A stretch of 64,000 nucleotides of DNA from Natronococcus sp. AD-5. Its GTDB lineage: Archaea; Halobacteriota; Halobacteria; Halobacteriales; Natrialbaceae. The position numbers and the translations under genes are program-made. Positions 27,035-36,332 of the stretch are shown here, in pieces. The stretch covers positions 1,178,001 to 1,242,000 of the forward strand of contig NZ_CP132294.1 in assembly GCF_030734285.1 (NCBI RefSeq), given 5' to 3'. The notes under the pieces were generated by a model. The model ran no database searches, was not told where the DNA came from, and saw nothing but the letters and a program-made list of their open reading frames with translations. The first letter of the stretch is position 1; each line of letters begins with the position of its first letter.

Positions 27035-28702
27035 ATGGACACGTCAGTCGATCTGGACCGATTCGACTCGAGGCGCTCGACGGCGTACGCGAACCGCGGC
27101 ATGGTCGCGACGAGCCAGCCGCTCGCGGCGCGGGCCGGAGTATCGATCCTCGAAGACGGTGGCAACGCCTTCGACGCGGCGGTCGCGACCGCGGCCGTGC
27201 TCAACGTCGTCGAGCCGACCTCGACGGGGCTGGGCGGCGACGTCTTCGCGCTCTATCGCACCGCCGACGGCGAGGTCGGCGCGATGCGCTCCTGCGGCGG
27301 CGCCCCCGCCGACGCGACGATCGAGAACGTGCGGGGCGCGCTCGAGGAGGCCGACGACGTCTCGCAGTACTACCCCGAGTCACGAGGGTACGCCGTCGAC
27401 GGCGATACGAGCGGGACGGACCTCGAGATGCCGTTTCTCGGACCGCACGCGGTGACCGTTCCCGGGACGGCTCGGGGCTGGGAGGCCACCGTCGAGGAAC
27501 TCGGGGAACTGTCGCTCGCGGACGCGCTCGAGCCGGCGATCCACTACGCCACCGAGGGGTTCCCCGTCTCGCCGGTGATCGCCCACTACTGGCGGGGCGC
27601 CGAGGAGCTCTTCACCGACGAGCACGCCCGCGAGGCGTACCTCTTCGACGGCGAGAGCCCCGACGTCGGCGAGACCGCGACGCTGCCGCGCCTCGGCGAG
27701 TCCCTCCGGCGAATCGCCGAGGAGGGCGCCGACGCCTTCTACGAGGGCGAGATCGCGGACGAAATCGTCGAGGAGATCCAGTCCGCGGGCGGGTTCATGA
27801 CCCGGGACGACCTCGCCGAGTTCCAACCCGAGTTCGTCGACCCCGTCAGCACGACCTACAACGGGACCGAGGTCTACGAGCTGCCGCCGAACAACCAGGG
27901 GCTGCTCGCCCTCGAGGCGCTGAACGTCGCCGAGGAGATCGGCGCGGGCGAACACGACTACGACTCGCCGGAGCGGGTCCACGCCTTCGCCGAGGCGATG
28001 AAGCTCGCGTTCGTCGACGGCCACCACTACGTCACCGACCCCGAGTACGAGGAGATCCCGCCGCTGGCCTCGAAGGCGTACGCCCGAGAGCGCGCCGCGG
28101 CGATCGGCGACTGGCCGATCCAGGATCCCGAGGTCGGCGTGCCGACGAGGGCGGCCGAGGACGCGGACACCGTCCTCCTGACGGTAGGCGACGAGGAGGG
28201 GAACCTCGTCTCGTACATCAACTCCCGGTTCGCCGGCTTCGGCAGCGGCCTCGTCGCGGGCGACACCGGAATCGCGCTCCAGAACCGCGGCGCGTCGTTC
28301 TCGCTCGATCCCGAGCATCCGAACAGCCTCGAGCCCGGCAAGCGGCCGTTCCACACGCTGGTCCCCGCCGTCGCGAAGCTCGACGAGGACGACTGGCTGG
28401 CCTTCGGCGTCATGGGCGGCTACATGCAGCCCCAGGGCCACGTCCAGGTGCTCTCGAACCTCGTCGACTACGGGATGGACCTGCAGGCCGCCCTCGACGC
28501 GCCGCGCTGGCGATACCGCGAGGACGGCAGCCTCGGCGTCGAGGACCGGCTTCCGAACGCCGCGAAGCTCGCGCGGAAGGGCCACGACGTGAGTGTCCTC
28601 CCGCCGGTGATGTTCGGCGGTGCACAGGCCGTTCGCCGGCGGGGGGAGACGCTGTCCGGCGCGACCGAACCCCGAAAGGACGGGTCCGCGATCGGCTACT
28701 GA
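27035..28702 (+). CDS. ggt: Gamma-glutamyltransferase family protein
   Basis: A 555-residue Ntn-hydrolase precursor. The N-terminal GMVATSQPLAARAGVSILED, then GGNAFDAAVATAAVLNVVEP and TGLGGDVFALY are GGT signatures. The likely autoprocessing and nucleophile Thr is in DADTVLLTVGDEEGN (about residue 383), starting the small subunit. The late GGYMQPQGHVQVLSN is also conserved. Members cleave gamma-glutamyl compounds. Haloarchaea make gamma-glutamylcysteine instead of glutathione, so that is a plausible substrate (inference). No Tat or Sec signal is seen, so the enzyme appears cytoplasmic. Confidence 0.88.
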   Translation: MDTSVDLDRFDSRRSTAYANRGMVATSQPLAARAGVSILEDGGNAFDAAVATAAVLNVVEPTSTGLGGDVFALYRTADGEVGAMRSCGGAPADATIENVRGALEEADDVSQYYPESRGYAVDGDTSGTDLEMPFLGPHAVTVPGTARGWEATVEELGELSLADALEPAIHYATEGFPVSPVIAHYWRGAEELFTDEHAREAYLFDGESPDVGETATLPRLGESLRRIAEEGADAFYEGEIADEIVEEIQSAGGFMTRDDLAEFQPEFVDPVSTTYNGTEVYELPPNNQGLLALEALNVAEEIGAGEHDYDSPERVHAFAEAMKLAFVDGHHYVTDPEYEEIPPLASKAYARERAAAIGDWPIQDPEVGVPTRAAEDADTVLLTVGDEEGNLVSYINSRFAGFGSGLVAGDTGIALQNRGASFSLDPEHPNSLEPGKRPFHTLVPAVAKLDEDDWLAFGVMGGYMQPQGHVQVLSNLVDYGMDLQAALDAPRWRYREDGSLGVEDRLPNAAKLARKGHDVSVLPPVMFGGAQAVRRRGETLSGATEPRKDGSAIGY

Positions 28703-28755
28703 GCGGACCTGCCGGACGTCGGCACCTCGGATCCCTCGGCTGAACCGTCGCGAAG

Positions 28756-28763
28756 TTTTTACG
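28756..28763 (+). promoter_or_regulatory. TATA-like element of the PAS/GAF/HTH-10 gene
   Basis: TTTTTACG is centred about 26 bases before the ATG at 28785. It supports that start over the long upstream open frame. Confidence 0.45.
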
Positions 28764-28784
28764 TACACCGTACGCAGCGAACGT

Positions 28785-31700
28785 ATGAACTCCGGACTCG
28801 AGGCCCCCGGAACCGCGCCGGTTCGCGTTCTCGTCGTCGGGTCGTCGCCCTGGGCCCGGACCGTAACGGCGGTGCTCGAGGACCGCGACGTGACCGTCGC
28901 GGTCGAGAGATCTACCCGCGAACGCGCCGACCGGCTCGAGTCGACGGACTGCGTTCTCACCGACGACCGGGAGGTCTGCGCGTCGGTCGACGCACACTGT
29001 CCGGTCGTCTACGCCGTCGACGACGTGATGAACGCCGACATCGACGCGCTGCTCGCGGACGGTGCGACCGACGTCGTCGAGAGGGCCGCGAGCGAGCGTC
29101 CGCAACTCCTCGAACACCGAATTCGGCAGGCTGTCCACAGTTCGTCGACGCGACCGGTGCTCGAACGACGCGAATCGTGGCACCGGTCGCTGCTCGAGTG
29201 CTCCTCGGACCTGCTGGTCGCCTTCGACGCGTCGGGTCGAGCGACCTACGTCAGCTCAGCGGCCGAGCGAAACGCGGGCGTCGAGACGAGCGAGTCCGGC
29301 GACGGTTGGATTTTCGACGTCGTTCACCCCGATGACAGGGACGCCGTCGCCGAATCGTTCGACGCCGTCTGCACCGATCCGCCGGGCGCAACACGGACCG
29401 TCACGTACCGCTGTCGCGGCAGTGACGAGTCCTGGCGCGTTCACGAGGCCGTTTTCACGAACTGCCTGGAGAACCCGATCGTCGGCGGCGTCATCGGCTC
29501 GATTCGCGACGTCACCCGGTACCACCGCGTCGAGCGCAAACTGGGCGAGTCGCTCGAGCGAGTGACCGACGCGTTCTACGCGCTCGATACGGAGTGGCGA
29601 TTAACGTACGTCAACAGTCGAGCCGAAACCCTGCTGGGCTACTCCCGGGACGAACTGCTCGGGAACGACGTCCGGGAGGTGTTCCCGCACGGCTTTCGAT
29701 CGGATCTGTACGAACGGTTCCACCAGGCGATGGAACGACAGGAGCCCGTCTCGTGGGTGCGCTACTCCGAATCGCTCGGCATGTGGATGGAGATTCACGC
29801 GTACCCGTCCGAGACGGGCCTGTCGGTCTACTTCCGCGACATCACCGAGCGGGTCGAGCGCGAACGGGACCTGGCCGAACGAACGGAGCGGCTCCAGGTG
29901 TTGGTCGAAAACGCGCCCGTCATCCACTACGTCATCGACGACGAGGGAACGATCATGCTCTCGGAGGGGCGCGGCCTCGAGAATATCGGCTTCGAGTCGG
30001 GCGAGGTCGGCGGCGAGTCGTTCTTCGAACGCTTCGAGGAGTACCCCGAGATCCGCGCCGACGCGAGGGCGGCCCTCGACGGGACCGCCGTCCACAGTCA
30101 GCGGCAGATTCGCGATCGGGTCTTCGAGTCGTGGTACCAGCCGGTCACGGAAAACGGCGAGGTCGACCGCGTTATCGGCGTCGCCGTCGACGTCACGGAG
30201 CGCGTCCAGTATCAGGACGCGCTGAACGCCCTCCACGAGGCGACCAGTCACCTGCTGACCGTCGACTCGAAGCAAACGGCCTGCGAATACATCGTCGACG
30301 TGGCGAACGACGTTCTCGATCTGGATAGTATCGTCTTCCGGTTCGACGACCAGCACAACGAACTCGTCCCGGCCGCGTACTCGAGTGATCTCGAGCGAGC
30401 GGTCGGTCCGCCGCCGCGACTCGGACCGGACGACGGCATCACGTGGAACACGTTCGTCACGGACTCTCCCTCGGTGTTCGGGGATGTGCGCGAGTCGGAT
30501 CTGGTCTACGACGAATCGACGGACGTGCGGAGCGGACTCTACGTTCCACTCGGGGAACACGGCGTACTCGCCGCCGTTTCGACCGCGGCGAATCAGTACG
30601 ACGACGACACCGTCGAGCTGGTGAAGTCGTTCGCTACCACGGCCGAAGCCGCACTCGACAGGATCGGTCAAACTCGCCGGCTCCACGATCACGAGCAAGA
30701 ACTGCAGCGCCAGAACAGTCACCTCGAGCGGCTGAACCGTTCGAACGAGATCCGACAGGATATCGAGGAGCACCTGTTGCTGGCCGATTCCCGGGAGGCG
30801 ATCGAGCAGGGAATCTGCGATCGACTCGTCGACGTGGACGCGTGCTCGTTCGCTTGGATCGGCGAGCCCGACCCGAGCGGGAACCGGATCCGACCGCGGG
30901 TCCACGCCGGTCTCGAGCGGGGCTATCTCGACGCGGTCACGGTGACGACCGTCGACGACTCCGCCGCGGAACCGACCGGCCGAGCGGTCCGCTCCCGGAC
31001 GCCGGTCCACGTCGAAAACGTCGCGGCCAGCGTGCACGACGGCACGTGGCGGACCGACGCGCTTTCGAGGAGCTTCCAATCGGTGTACACCGTTCCGCTC
31101 GTCTACGACGAGTACCTCTACGGCGTGCTCTCGGCCTACGGCGACGACCGGAACGCCTTCGATGAGACGTTCCGATCGATGCTCGCGGACCTCGGCGAAA
31201 CGATCGCGTACGCGATCGACGCCGTCAAGCGAAAGAACGCGCTCCTCGACGACGGCGTCACCGAGGTCGAACTCGAACTCACGGCCGACTCGGCGCTGTG
31301 CCGGCTCGCCGACCGGCTTCAGGCACGCGTCTCGTTCCAGGGCGCGACGTTACAGGCCGACGGGTCGGCGCTCGTGTTTGTCACCGTCGAACCGCCGGTC
31401 GACGGGTCGGAAATCGACGCGGCGCTCGAGGGTGTCGACGACGCGGTGGTGGTCGCCGAAACGGAGACCCAGACGCTGCTACAGCTTCGGCTCACCGGCT
31501 CGTTCCTCGGGACGATCGTCAGCGACCACGGCGGCACGTTGCGGGAGTTCGTCAGCGAAGGAGACGAGCACCGAGCGATCGTCGACGTTCCGGACGGCGT
31601 CGAGATCCGCAAAGTCATCTCCGATATCAACCGTCGCGGCCTCTCGGCGTCGATGGTCGCCCGCCGCGAACAGTCCTCGAGCGCCGAAACGCCGCTCGAC

Positions 31701-31922
31701 GCCCGCGCTCGAAACGCGATGCTCGAGCGCCTTACGACCAGACAGCAAGAAGTGGTTCGGACGGCGTACCACGGCGGGTTCTTCGAGTGGCCGCGCCGGA
31801 CGACCGGCGAAGAGATCGCCGCCTCGCTGGATATCTCCTCGCCCGCGTTTCACAAGCACGTTCGGGGCGTCGAACAGAAGCTCTTCACGGCCCTGTTCGA
31901 GGGAATGACGACCAATGGTTAA
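28785..31922 (+). CDS. Multi-domain PAS/GAF Bat-type transcriptional activator
   Basis: A 1045-residue protein starting MNSGLEAPGTAPVRVLVVGS at 28785. Residues about 1-125 look like a degenerate receiver domain. PAS domains follow at about 128-250, 250-365 and 370-480 (PAC endings IRDVTRYHR, FRDITERVER and VDVTERVQY). GAF domains lie at about 485-640 and 660-820. A Bat-associated domain precedes a C-terminal HTH_10 (about 985-1040: LTTRQQEVVRTAYHGGFFEW, then PRRTTGEEIAASLDIS). In the Bat family, light or oxygen sensing by PAS/GAF controls DNA binding, as for bacterio-opsin. The gene it controls here is not evident. Confidence 0.9.
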   Translation: MNSGLEAPGTAPVRVLVVGSSPWARTVTAVLEDRDVTVAVERSTRERADRLESTDCVLTDDREVCASVDAHCPVVYAVDDVMNADIDALLADGATDVVERAASERPQLLEHRIRQAVHSSSTRPVLERRESWHRSLLECSSDLLVAFDASGRATYVSSAAERNAGVETSESGDGWIFDVVHPDDRDAVAESFDAVCTDPPGATRTVTYRCRGSDESWRVHEAVFTNCLENPIVGGVIGSIRDVTRYHRVERKLGESLERVTDAFYALDTEWRLTYVNSRAETLLGYSRDELLGNDVREVFPHGFRSDLYERFHQAMERQEPVSWVRYSESLGMWMEIHAYPSETGLSVYFRDITERVERERDLAERTERLQVLVENAPVIHYVIDDEGTIMLSEGRGLENIGFESGEVGGESFFERFEEYPEIRADARAALDGTAVHSQRQIRDRVFESWYQPVTENGEVDRVIGVAVDVTERVQYQDALNALHEATSHLLTVDSKQTACEYIVDVANDVLDLDSIVFRFDDQHNELVPAAYSSDLERAVGPPPRLGPDDGITWNTFVTDSPSVFGDVRESDLVYDESTDVRSGLYVPLGEHGVLAAVSTAANQYDDDTVELVKSFATTAEAALDRIGQTRRLHDHEQELQRQNSHLERLNRSNEIRQDIEEHLLLADSREAIEQGICDRLVDVDACSFAWIGEPDPSGNRIRPRVHAGLERGYLDAVTVTTVDDSAAEPTGRAVRSRTPVHVENVAASVHDGTWRTDALSRSFQSVYTVPLVYDEYLYGVLSAYGDDRNAFDETFRSMLADLGETIAYAIDAVKRKNALLDDGVTEVELELTADSALCRLADRLQARVSFQGATLQADGSALVFVTVEPPVDGSEIDAALEGVDDAVVVAETETQTLLQLRLTGSFLGTIVSDHGGTLREFVSEGDEHRAIVDVPDGVEIRKVISDINRRGLSASMVARREQSSSAETPLDARARNAMLERLTTRQQEVVRTAYHGGFFEWPRRTTGEEIAASLDISSPAFHKHVRGVEQKLFTALFEGMTTNG

Positions 31923-32035
31923 CTGATTAACGCCGGTCTGGAAACACCATTACACAATTAACGATCAGGCTCTTTACGACAAAGCGAGAAAGAGGACTGT
32001 CTTCCCACCGAAGGAATTGGGGGTACGTATTACCA

Positions 32036-32335
32036 ATGACAGAGACGACACCACGACCGCTTTCTTCCTCGATGGACGATTGCTACGCAGTACAGTACGA
32101 CCGACTCGACGACGAACCGCTCAGCGTGACGATCGCTGACGCCGTCGCGACGCACTGCGGCGAGGAGATCACGGAACTCGAACCGCTTCACTACGCGATC
32201 AACGCCGACGCGCTCGAGCGCCTGTTCGAACCGCGAGCGAACGGACTACGTACCGGCGGATCGGTGACGTTCCGGTACAACGGCTGCACCGTCACCGTTA
32301 CGGCCGACGGCGAGATTCGCGTCGAGTCCGCCTGA
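32036..32335 (+). CDS. HalOD1 output-domain protein
   Basis: A 99-residue protein. LSVTIADAVATHCGEEITEL, then EPLHYAINADALERLFEPR, followed by GSVTFRYNGCTVTVTADGEI, is the full HalOD1 pattern (helical half with the LxPLxxxIDxDALxxLF core, then two beta strands). HalOD1 is a haloarchaea-specific output domain, often fused to response regulators and here stand-alone. Its biochemical role is not established. It lies just downstream of the Bat-type regulator but has its own leader of 113 bases. Confidence 0.82.
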   Translation: MTETTPRPLSSSMDDCYAVQYDRLDDEPLSVTIADAVATHCGEEITELEPLHYAINADALERLFEPRANGLRTGGSVTFRYNGCTVTVTADGEIRVESA

Positions 32336-32482
32336 GTAACGCGATTACGGTTCCGATTCTCTCTACCGTTTCGTACCACCCTCGATCCCTCGCATTCGAC
32401 CCCCTATGAGATATAAACACATTATATTGTAATTATTCGACTGCCGAAACGGCTATGTGCTCGCGCTGGATAGCACGCCACC

Positions 32483-32584
32483 ATGCCAACCCCTACCGCA
32501 AAAACGATGAAAGACGTGAGCCATACGCCGCCGAATGGCGAGTCCGTGACGAACGTCTGGCACCGCGGCCATCGCGACGAGTAA
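32483..32584 (+). CDS. Possible 33-residue peptide
   Basis: ATG at 32483 to TAA at 32582-32584. It encodes MPTPTAKTMKDVSHTPPNGE followed by SVTNVWHRGHRDE. An AT-rich, TATA-containing stretch (TATATTGTAATTA, 32424-32436) lies about 50 bases upstream. The composition is plausible for a haloarchaeal microprotein. There is no domain and no assigned function, and the short length makes the call uncertain. Confidence 0.4.
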   Translation: MPTPTAKTMKDVSHTPPNGESVTNVWHRGHRDE

Positions 32585-32776
32585 CGTAAAGGCCTCGATC
32601 CGCGTTCGCGATCGGCGACGCGCGACCGGCCACCTGTATCGGCACGACGCTAGAATTCGAATCGCAGGTACCCGCCGCTGGCTGTTAGTTCAAACCAATC
32701 GCTCGTGCTCGGTTCCGTCGCTACTCTATCGAGCAGCGAATTCACCCCGATCACGCTTTCGCTGTCATTGTATTCG

Positions 32777-34450
32777 TCACTCCGCGAGCGCTTCCGGAGA
32801 CGAGTCGTACGGGAAGTGCTCGATAGCGGACGCATCACCGTCGCCGGTCCAGAACTCGCCACACTCGCGCATATCGCACTGATCGAGCTCCAGAACGTCG
32901 ATCGTTTCGCCCTCGCCGATATCGATCCCCCCGTTTAGCTCGCACCCGTCGAACGCGATTTCGTCGGGGCTACTTCGCAGTCGAACGACCGAGTCGCTCG
33001 CGGATTCGACGTGACTGTCCCGGACGGTCGCCGAACAGTCGTCGTCGACCTCGAGGAACGCCCGCGACTGCGTGTCCCCTTCGTTAACGTAACTCAGCGA
33101 GTCGAACAGGGCGCGCGACCGGCGCGAGCAGACGGCGGCGCCGCGAACGCTCGCGCTCGAGTCCTCGCGGATCGTAACGCCCTCGAACCGGGCGATACGG
33201 TCGTCGTCGCCGCCGGAACCGACGCCGGTCCGGATCGACCACTGGTCGGTTTCGTTGACGATCTCCGTCCCGATCATCGTAAACCGACCGGAGCCACCCC
33301 ACGTCCGGACGACGTCGTTTCGACCGGTCCGCGAGATCGCCTCGCCTCCTACGATCATCGCGCCGTCGCCGTCCGATGCGAGCAGCGTTCCCCAACCGCC
33401 GACGCCGTCGTCGTCCGCGATCGGGAAGTGCGCCGAGTCCGGGTCCATGTCCCAGACCGAGGTCGGCTCGATCGCGACGTCTCGAGCACCTAGCCGGACG
33501 TTCGCTCGGCCGCAGTTCTCGGCTCGCGGCGAGACGAGAACGTTGGTGCCGTCCGGACTGTTGCGGATGTAGAAGCCGTTGTCCCAGATCTCGCGGACGA
33601 AACAGTCGATCCAGAGCTGCGTCCCGACGTGGGGCGGGTCCGACGCGATGCCGATCGCGTGGCCGTTGTCGTTGTCCCCGGCCCACCGGTCGCCGTCGGG
33701 GATCCGGATCCGCTCGTTGTAGCCGACGCCGGTCGGGGACGTGATACAGGACAGGTAGCAGTACTTGTCGCCGCGCCGCTCGTAGTGATCGCGGCGACCT
33801 CGAAGGACGAGGTCCGAGTTGTGGAGGTAATCGTCGACGAAGAAGCGTCCGATTCCGGCGTCGTAGCCGTCGAGATCGATCTCGAGTCCCTCGAGGACGC
33901 ACGTCGAAATCCCCTCACCCCAGTTGCCGAGGCGGAACGCGGCGTCGACGTCCTCGTGATCGACCCGGAGCCGACCGCCGCCCGTGATGACGAGGTCGGC
34001 GTCGCCGGGCTCGACGTCGATCGACGACTGGAGGCGATACACGTCGCCGTCCAGGTGGATCTCTTTGCCGAGGTTCTCGCGGACGAACGCGCCGACGTCG
34101 CCGCCGCTCCCGTCGCCGTCGAAGCCGCGCTCGCTGGCGACGACCTTTCCATCGGGAGCGGGCGCGGCTCCGCCCCCGGCGAGGTCGGAAATCGCGCTCT
34201 CGAGCGCCGTAACCTGACCGGCGATCTCGTCGACGCGAGCGACCCCCGATTCGATCTCCTCGAGGACCGTCTCGAGTCGTGCGGCCGCCTCGGTCTTCTT
34301 CTCGAGGCGCTCGGTCGGTTCGCGGCTCCGATCGGAGCCGGTCTCTTCGAGCGCGGCCCGCAGTTCTTCGACCTTCGCCTCGAGGAACTCGAAGCGCACG
34401 GCGTTTTCCGCTGCCTGTTCGCTATCGTCGTCGAACGTTGAGGGTTCCAT
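32777..34450 (-). CDS. Right-handed beta-helix protein with N-terminal coiled coil
   Basis: A 557-residue protein starting MEPSTFDDDSEQAAENAVRF at 34450. Residues about 15-90 are a heptad-rich coiled coil (EAKVEELRAALEETGSDRSR, LEKKTEAAARLETVLEEIES). Residues about 120-530 have the strand-and-turn rhythm of a parallel beta-helix (YRLQSSIDVEPGDADLVITG, IDCFVREIWDNGFYIRN, MIVGGEAISRTGRNDVV). No signal peptide or membrane segment is visible. Such folds occur in polysaccharide-acting enzymes, surface proteins and phage tail spikes. No catalytic residues can be assigned. The gene sits just outside the left end of the integrated element. Confidence 0.72.
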   Translation of the reverse strand: MEPSTFDDDSEQAAENAVRFEFLEAKVEELRAALEETGSDRSREPTERLEKKTEAAARLETVLEEIESGVARVDEIAGQVTALESAISDLAGGGAAPAPDGKVVASERGFDGDGSGGDVGAFVRENLGKEIHLDGDVYRLQSSIDVEPGDADLVITGGGRLRVDHEDVDAAFRLGNWGEGISTCVLEGLEIDLDGYDAGIGRFFVDDYLHNSDLVLRGRRDHYERRGDKYCYLSCITSPTGVGYNERIRIPDGDRWAGDNDNGHAIGIASDPPHVGTQLWIDCFVREIWDNGFYIRNSPDGTNVLVSPRAENCGRANVRLGARDVAIEPTSVWDMDPDSAHFPIADDDGVGGWGTLLASDGDGAMIVGGEAISRTGRNDVVRTWGGSGRFTMIGTEIVNETDQWSIRTGVGSGGDDDRIARFEGVTIREDSSASVRGAAVCSRRSRALFDSLSYVNEGDTQSRAFLEVDDDCSATVRDSHVESASDSVVRLRSSPDEIAFDGCELNGGIDIGEGETIDVLELDQCDMRECGEFWTGDGDASAIEHFPYDSSPEALAE

Positions 34451-34838
34451 CGGAATCTCGTGGTGTGTCGAGAGGATCCGCTCGAGGGTGCCGTCCCTCT
34501 CTTGTTGTCGCTGCGCCTCTCCTGACTCGGCTTCACCTAGAAAAGCGCACGCGTAAAAAGACGATACCGGACTATTCCGGAAACGGCGGCCCATCGCTTC
34601 CATCACGCGGTCGTACCGGGCTAGAGAGGCCTGCTGCTCGTCGAGACGCTCGCCGGCGTGTGCGCGTTAGGTATACGATTGTGCTCTGGGAAGGGCTCCG
34701 AACCACGGGAAGAGCGAAGCTCTTCCTCGCTCTCGAGAGAGAGCGAAGTGAACGATCGAGGACCTACGGGTTCGAAGCGACCGGATACGCTTCTCAGCGT
34801 TATCACTCGTCTTCGACTCGTGATGGTTTTGAGAAGCA
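34451..34838. other. Intergenic region with consecutive hairpins next to the att site
   Basis: No gene is supported. Three inverted repeats follow one another: GGAAGAGC/GCTCTTCC (34708-34726, loop GAA), TCGCTCTC/GAGAGCGA (34727-34746, loop of 4) and GCTTCTCA/TGAGAAGC (34789-34837), the last enclosing ATCAC/GTGAT. They end directly at the tRNA-like att core. Confidence 0.6.
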
Positions 34839-34860
34839 TGCCCGGGGAGGGGTTCGAACC
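34839..34860 (-). other. Isolated tRNA 3' end: left attachment site of an integrated element
   Basis: Read on the minus strand the bases are GGTTCGAACCCCTCCCCGGG followed by CA. This is a T-loop (TTCGAAC), the 3' strand of a T-stem (CCCTC), an acceptor strand (CCCGGGC) and a discriminator A. The 5' T-stem strand does not pair (TTAGG where GAGGG is needed), and there is no anticodon or D arm, so it is not a tRNA gene. Tyrosine recombinases of haloarchaeal elements insert at tRNA 3' ends, leaving such a copy. The integrase begins 46 bases away. Confidence 0.75.
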
Positions 34861-34905
34861 TAAGGTTCCGGAACCCACATATAGTACGCGGCCATTGGAT
34901 ATGGT

Positions 34906-36159
34906 ATGTCGTCCCGCGACTATCGGGCGCAGATCGAGAATCTTCGCAAGCGAGCACAGACATCGAATGACATCAGCGACGAAGACGGGGAGCTGCTGAT
35001 CAAATTCAGCAATACTCTCGACCTTCTGCGCTCCGAATACACTGATTCGCGACACAAGAAACTTCTCGGGAACTGTGTCCGTCTGGCAGAGGAGGTGGGA
35101 GGTCTCGCAGATGCCCTTGAAGATCGTGACGCTGCCGAAGATCTCGTTCGGTACATCCACCGTGAGTATGAAAACGAGGAGTCGAACCGGGACTATCGAA
35201 TTGCACTTCGTATGTTCGGAGAACACACCACTGATGGTGATGGTAAGCCCGATAGCATTGACTGGATTTCTAGCACTTATTCGAAGGGCTACAATCCAGC
35301 ACCAGACCCAAGTAAGATGCTTCGCTGGGAAGAGGATGTTCTTCCGATGATCGAAGAAACACGTAACTCGCGCGATGCTGCACTGATCGCGAGCGCTTGG
35401 AACCTTGGGACTCGCGCATTCGAATTTCAGGATCTCACTGTCGGCACAGTTACTGACAGTGATTACGGCATGCGAGTAACTGTTGATGGAAAACGTGGGC
35501 AGCGATCGCCGACACTCGTCCTCGCGGTTCCATACCTTCAGCGGTGGCTCAATGATCATCCAGACCGGTCGGACGGTAGTGCTCCTTTGTGGTCTAAGCT
35601 CTCGAAGCCTGAACCAATCTCCGATCGGATGTTCCGGAAAATCCTCGAGACCACTGCAGAACGTGCCAACATCACACGACCCGTCACGCTTTCGAACTTC
35701 CGCAAAAGCTGTGCCAGCTATCTTGCTTCGCAGGGTGTTTCGCAAGCCCATCTCGAGGATCATATGGGATGGACGCGCGGAAGCGATGTTGCTTCCCGAT
35801 ATGTCGCCGTCTTTGGCGAAGAAAGTGAACGCGAGATCGCGAAGGCTTACGGAGCTGATGTTGAAAAGGACGAACCCGAGCCTCTCGTCGGTGTTGAGTG
35901 TCCTCGCTGTACACGCGAAACGCCGCGTCATGAAGACCGGTGTATGTGGTGCGGACAACTTCTTGATCCGGCAGCAATCGACACTGTTCGTCAGAACGAG
36001 ACTGAAGTTCGTCGTGCTGCACTCCGGCTTGTGGAACAAGATCCAGACGTTGTCGACCGAATCGAACGCTCGGAACGCCTGATGGAACTTCTTGAAAGCC
36101 AACCGGAGCTCGAGGAAGATATCTTCGAACTCGCGACTGAACTCGCTGACGAGAACTAA
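34906..36159 (+). CDS. Tyrosine recombinase/integrase with C-terminal zinc ribbon
   Basis: A 417-residue protein. The catalytic domain shows Arg I in LGTRAFEFQDL, Lys in VDGKRGQRSP, a second Arg in LSNFRKSCASYLASQG (the usual HxxR is NFRK here), the conserved His in HLEDHMGWTRG and the nucleophile Tyr in SRYVAVFGEE. A SAM-like N-terminal domain precedes it. The C-terminus adds a zinc ribbon, CPRCTRE...CMWCG (about 326-346), and a helical tail. It should integrate and excise the element at a tRNA 3' end; its start is 46 bases from the att core. Codon use is more AT-rich than in the flanking chromosome. Confidence 0.9.
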   Translation: MSSRDYRAQIENLRKRAQTSNDISDEDGELLIKFSNTLDLLRSEYTDSRHKKLLGNCVRLAEEVGGLADALEDRDAAEDLVRYIHREYENEESNRDYRIALRMFGEHTTDGDGKPDSIDWISSTYSKGYNPAPDPSKMLRWEEDVLPMIEETRNSRDAALIASAWNLGTRAFEFQDLTVGTVTDSDYGMRVTVDGKRGQRSPTLVLAVPYLQRWLNDHPDRSDGSAPLWSKLSKPEPISDRMFRKILETTAERANITRPVTLSNFRKSCASYLASQGVSQAHLEDHMGWTRGSDVASRYVAVFGEESEREIAKAYGADVEKDEPEPLVGVECPRCTRETPRHEDRCMWCGQLLDPAAIDTVRQNETEVRRAALRLVEQDPDVVDRIERSERLMELLESQPELEEDIFELATELADEN

Positions 36160-36332
36160 GTGCATCGCTCTACCTCCCGTTTGATTTCTTCAATATCACG
36201 CTCAGTTCCGCCGTGAGTGAGCACTACAAGTGCGCAGGCGCGAGTATACGGATCCTGGCCATATCGGAGAACCTCGACGAGCATGTCTCGATTCTCGCGG
36301 ACATATTCTTCGAGGTCAATGCTTTCACTCAC
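36156..36332 (-). CDS. Small helical protein, unknown
   Basis: A 58-residue protein with a GTG start at 36332: MSESIDLEEYVRENRDMLVE, then VLRYGQDPYTRACALVVLTH and GGTERDIEEIKREVERCT. The start overlaps the end of the upstream zinc-binding gene by 8 bases, which suggests translational coupling. The stop overlaps the convergent integrase gene by 4 bases. Charged amphipathic helices suggest a DNA-binding or element-regulatory role, but no family is recognised. Confidence 0.5.
   Translation of the reverse strand: MSESIDLEEYVRENRDMLVEVLRYGQDPYTRACALVVLTHGGTERDIEEIKREVERCT

Noticed and set aside
32650-32862. 70-codon minus-strand frame overlapping the end of the beta-helix gene
   Set aside because: It overlaps a well-supported gene in another frame. 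Only its last 40 bases beyond that gene look protein-like, which is too little to support.
34839-34960. A functional tRNA gene at the att site
   Set aside because: Only the 3' third is recognisable; the T-stem does not pair, and no anticodon or D arm is present on either strand.
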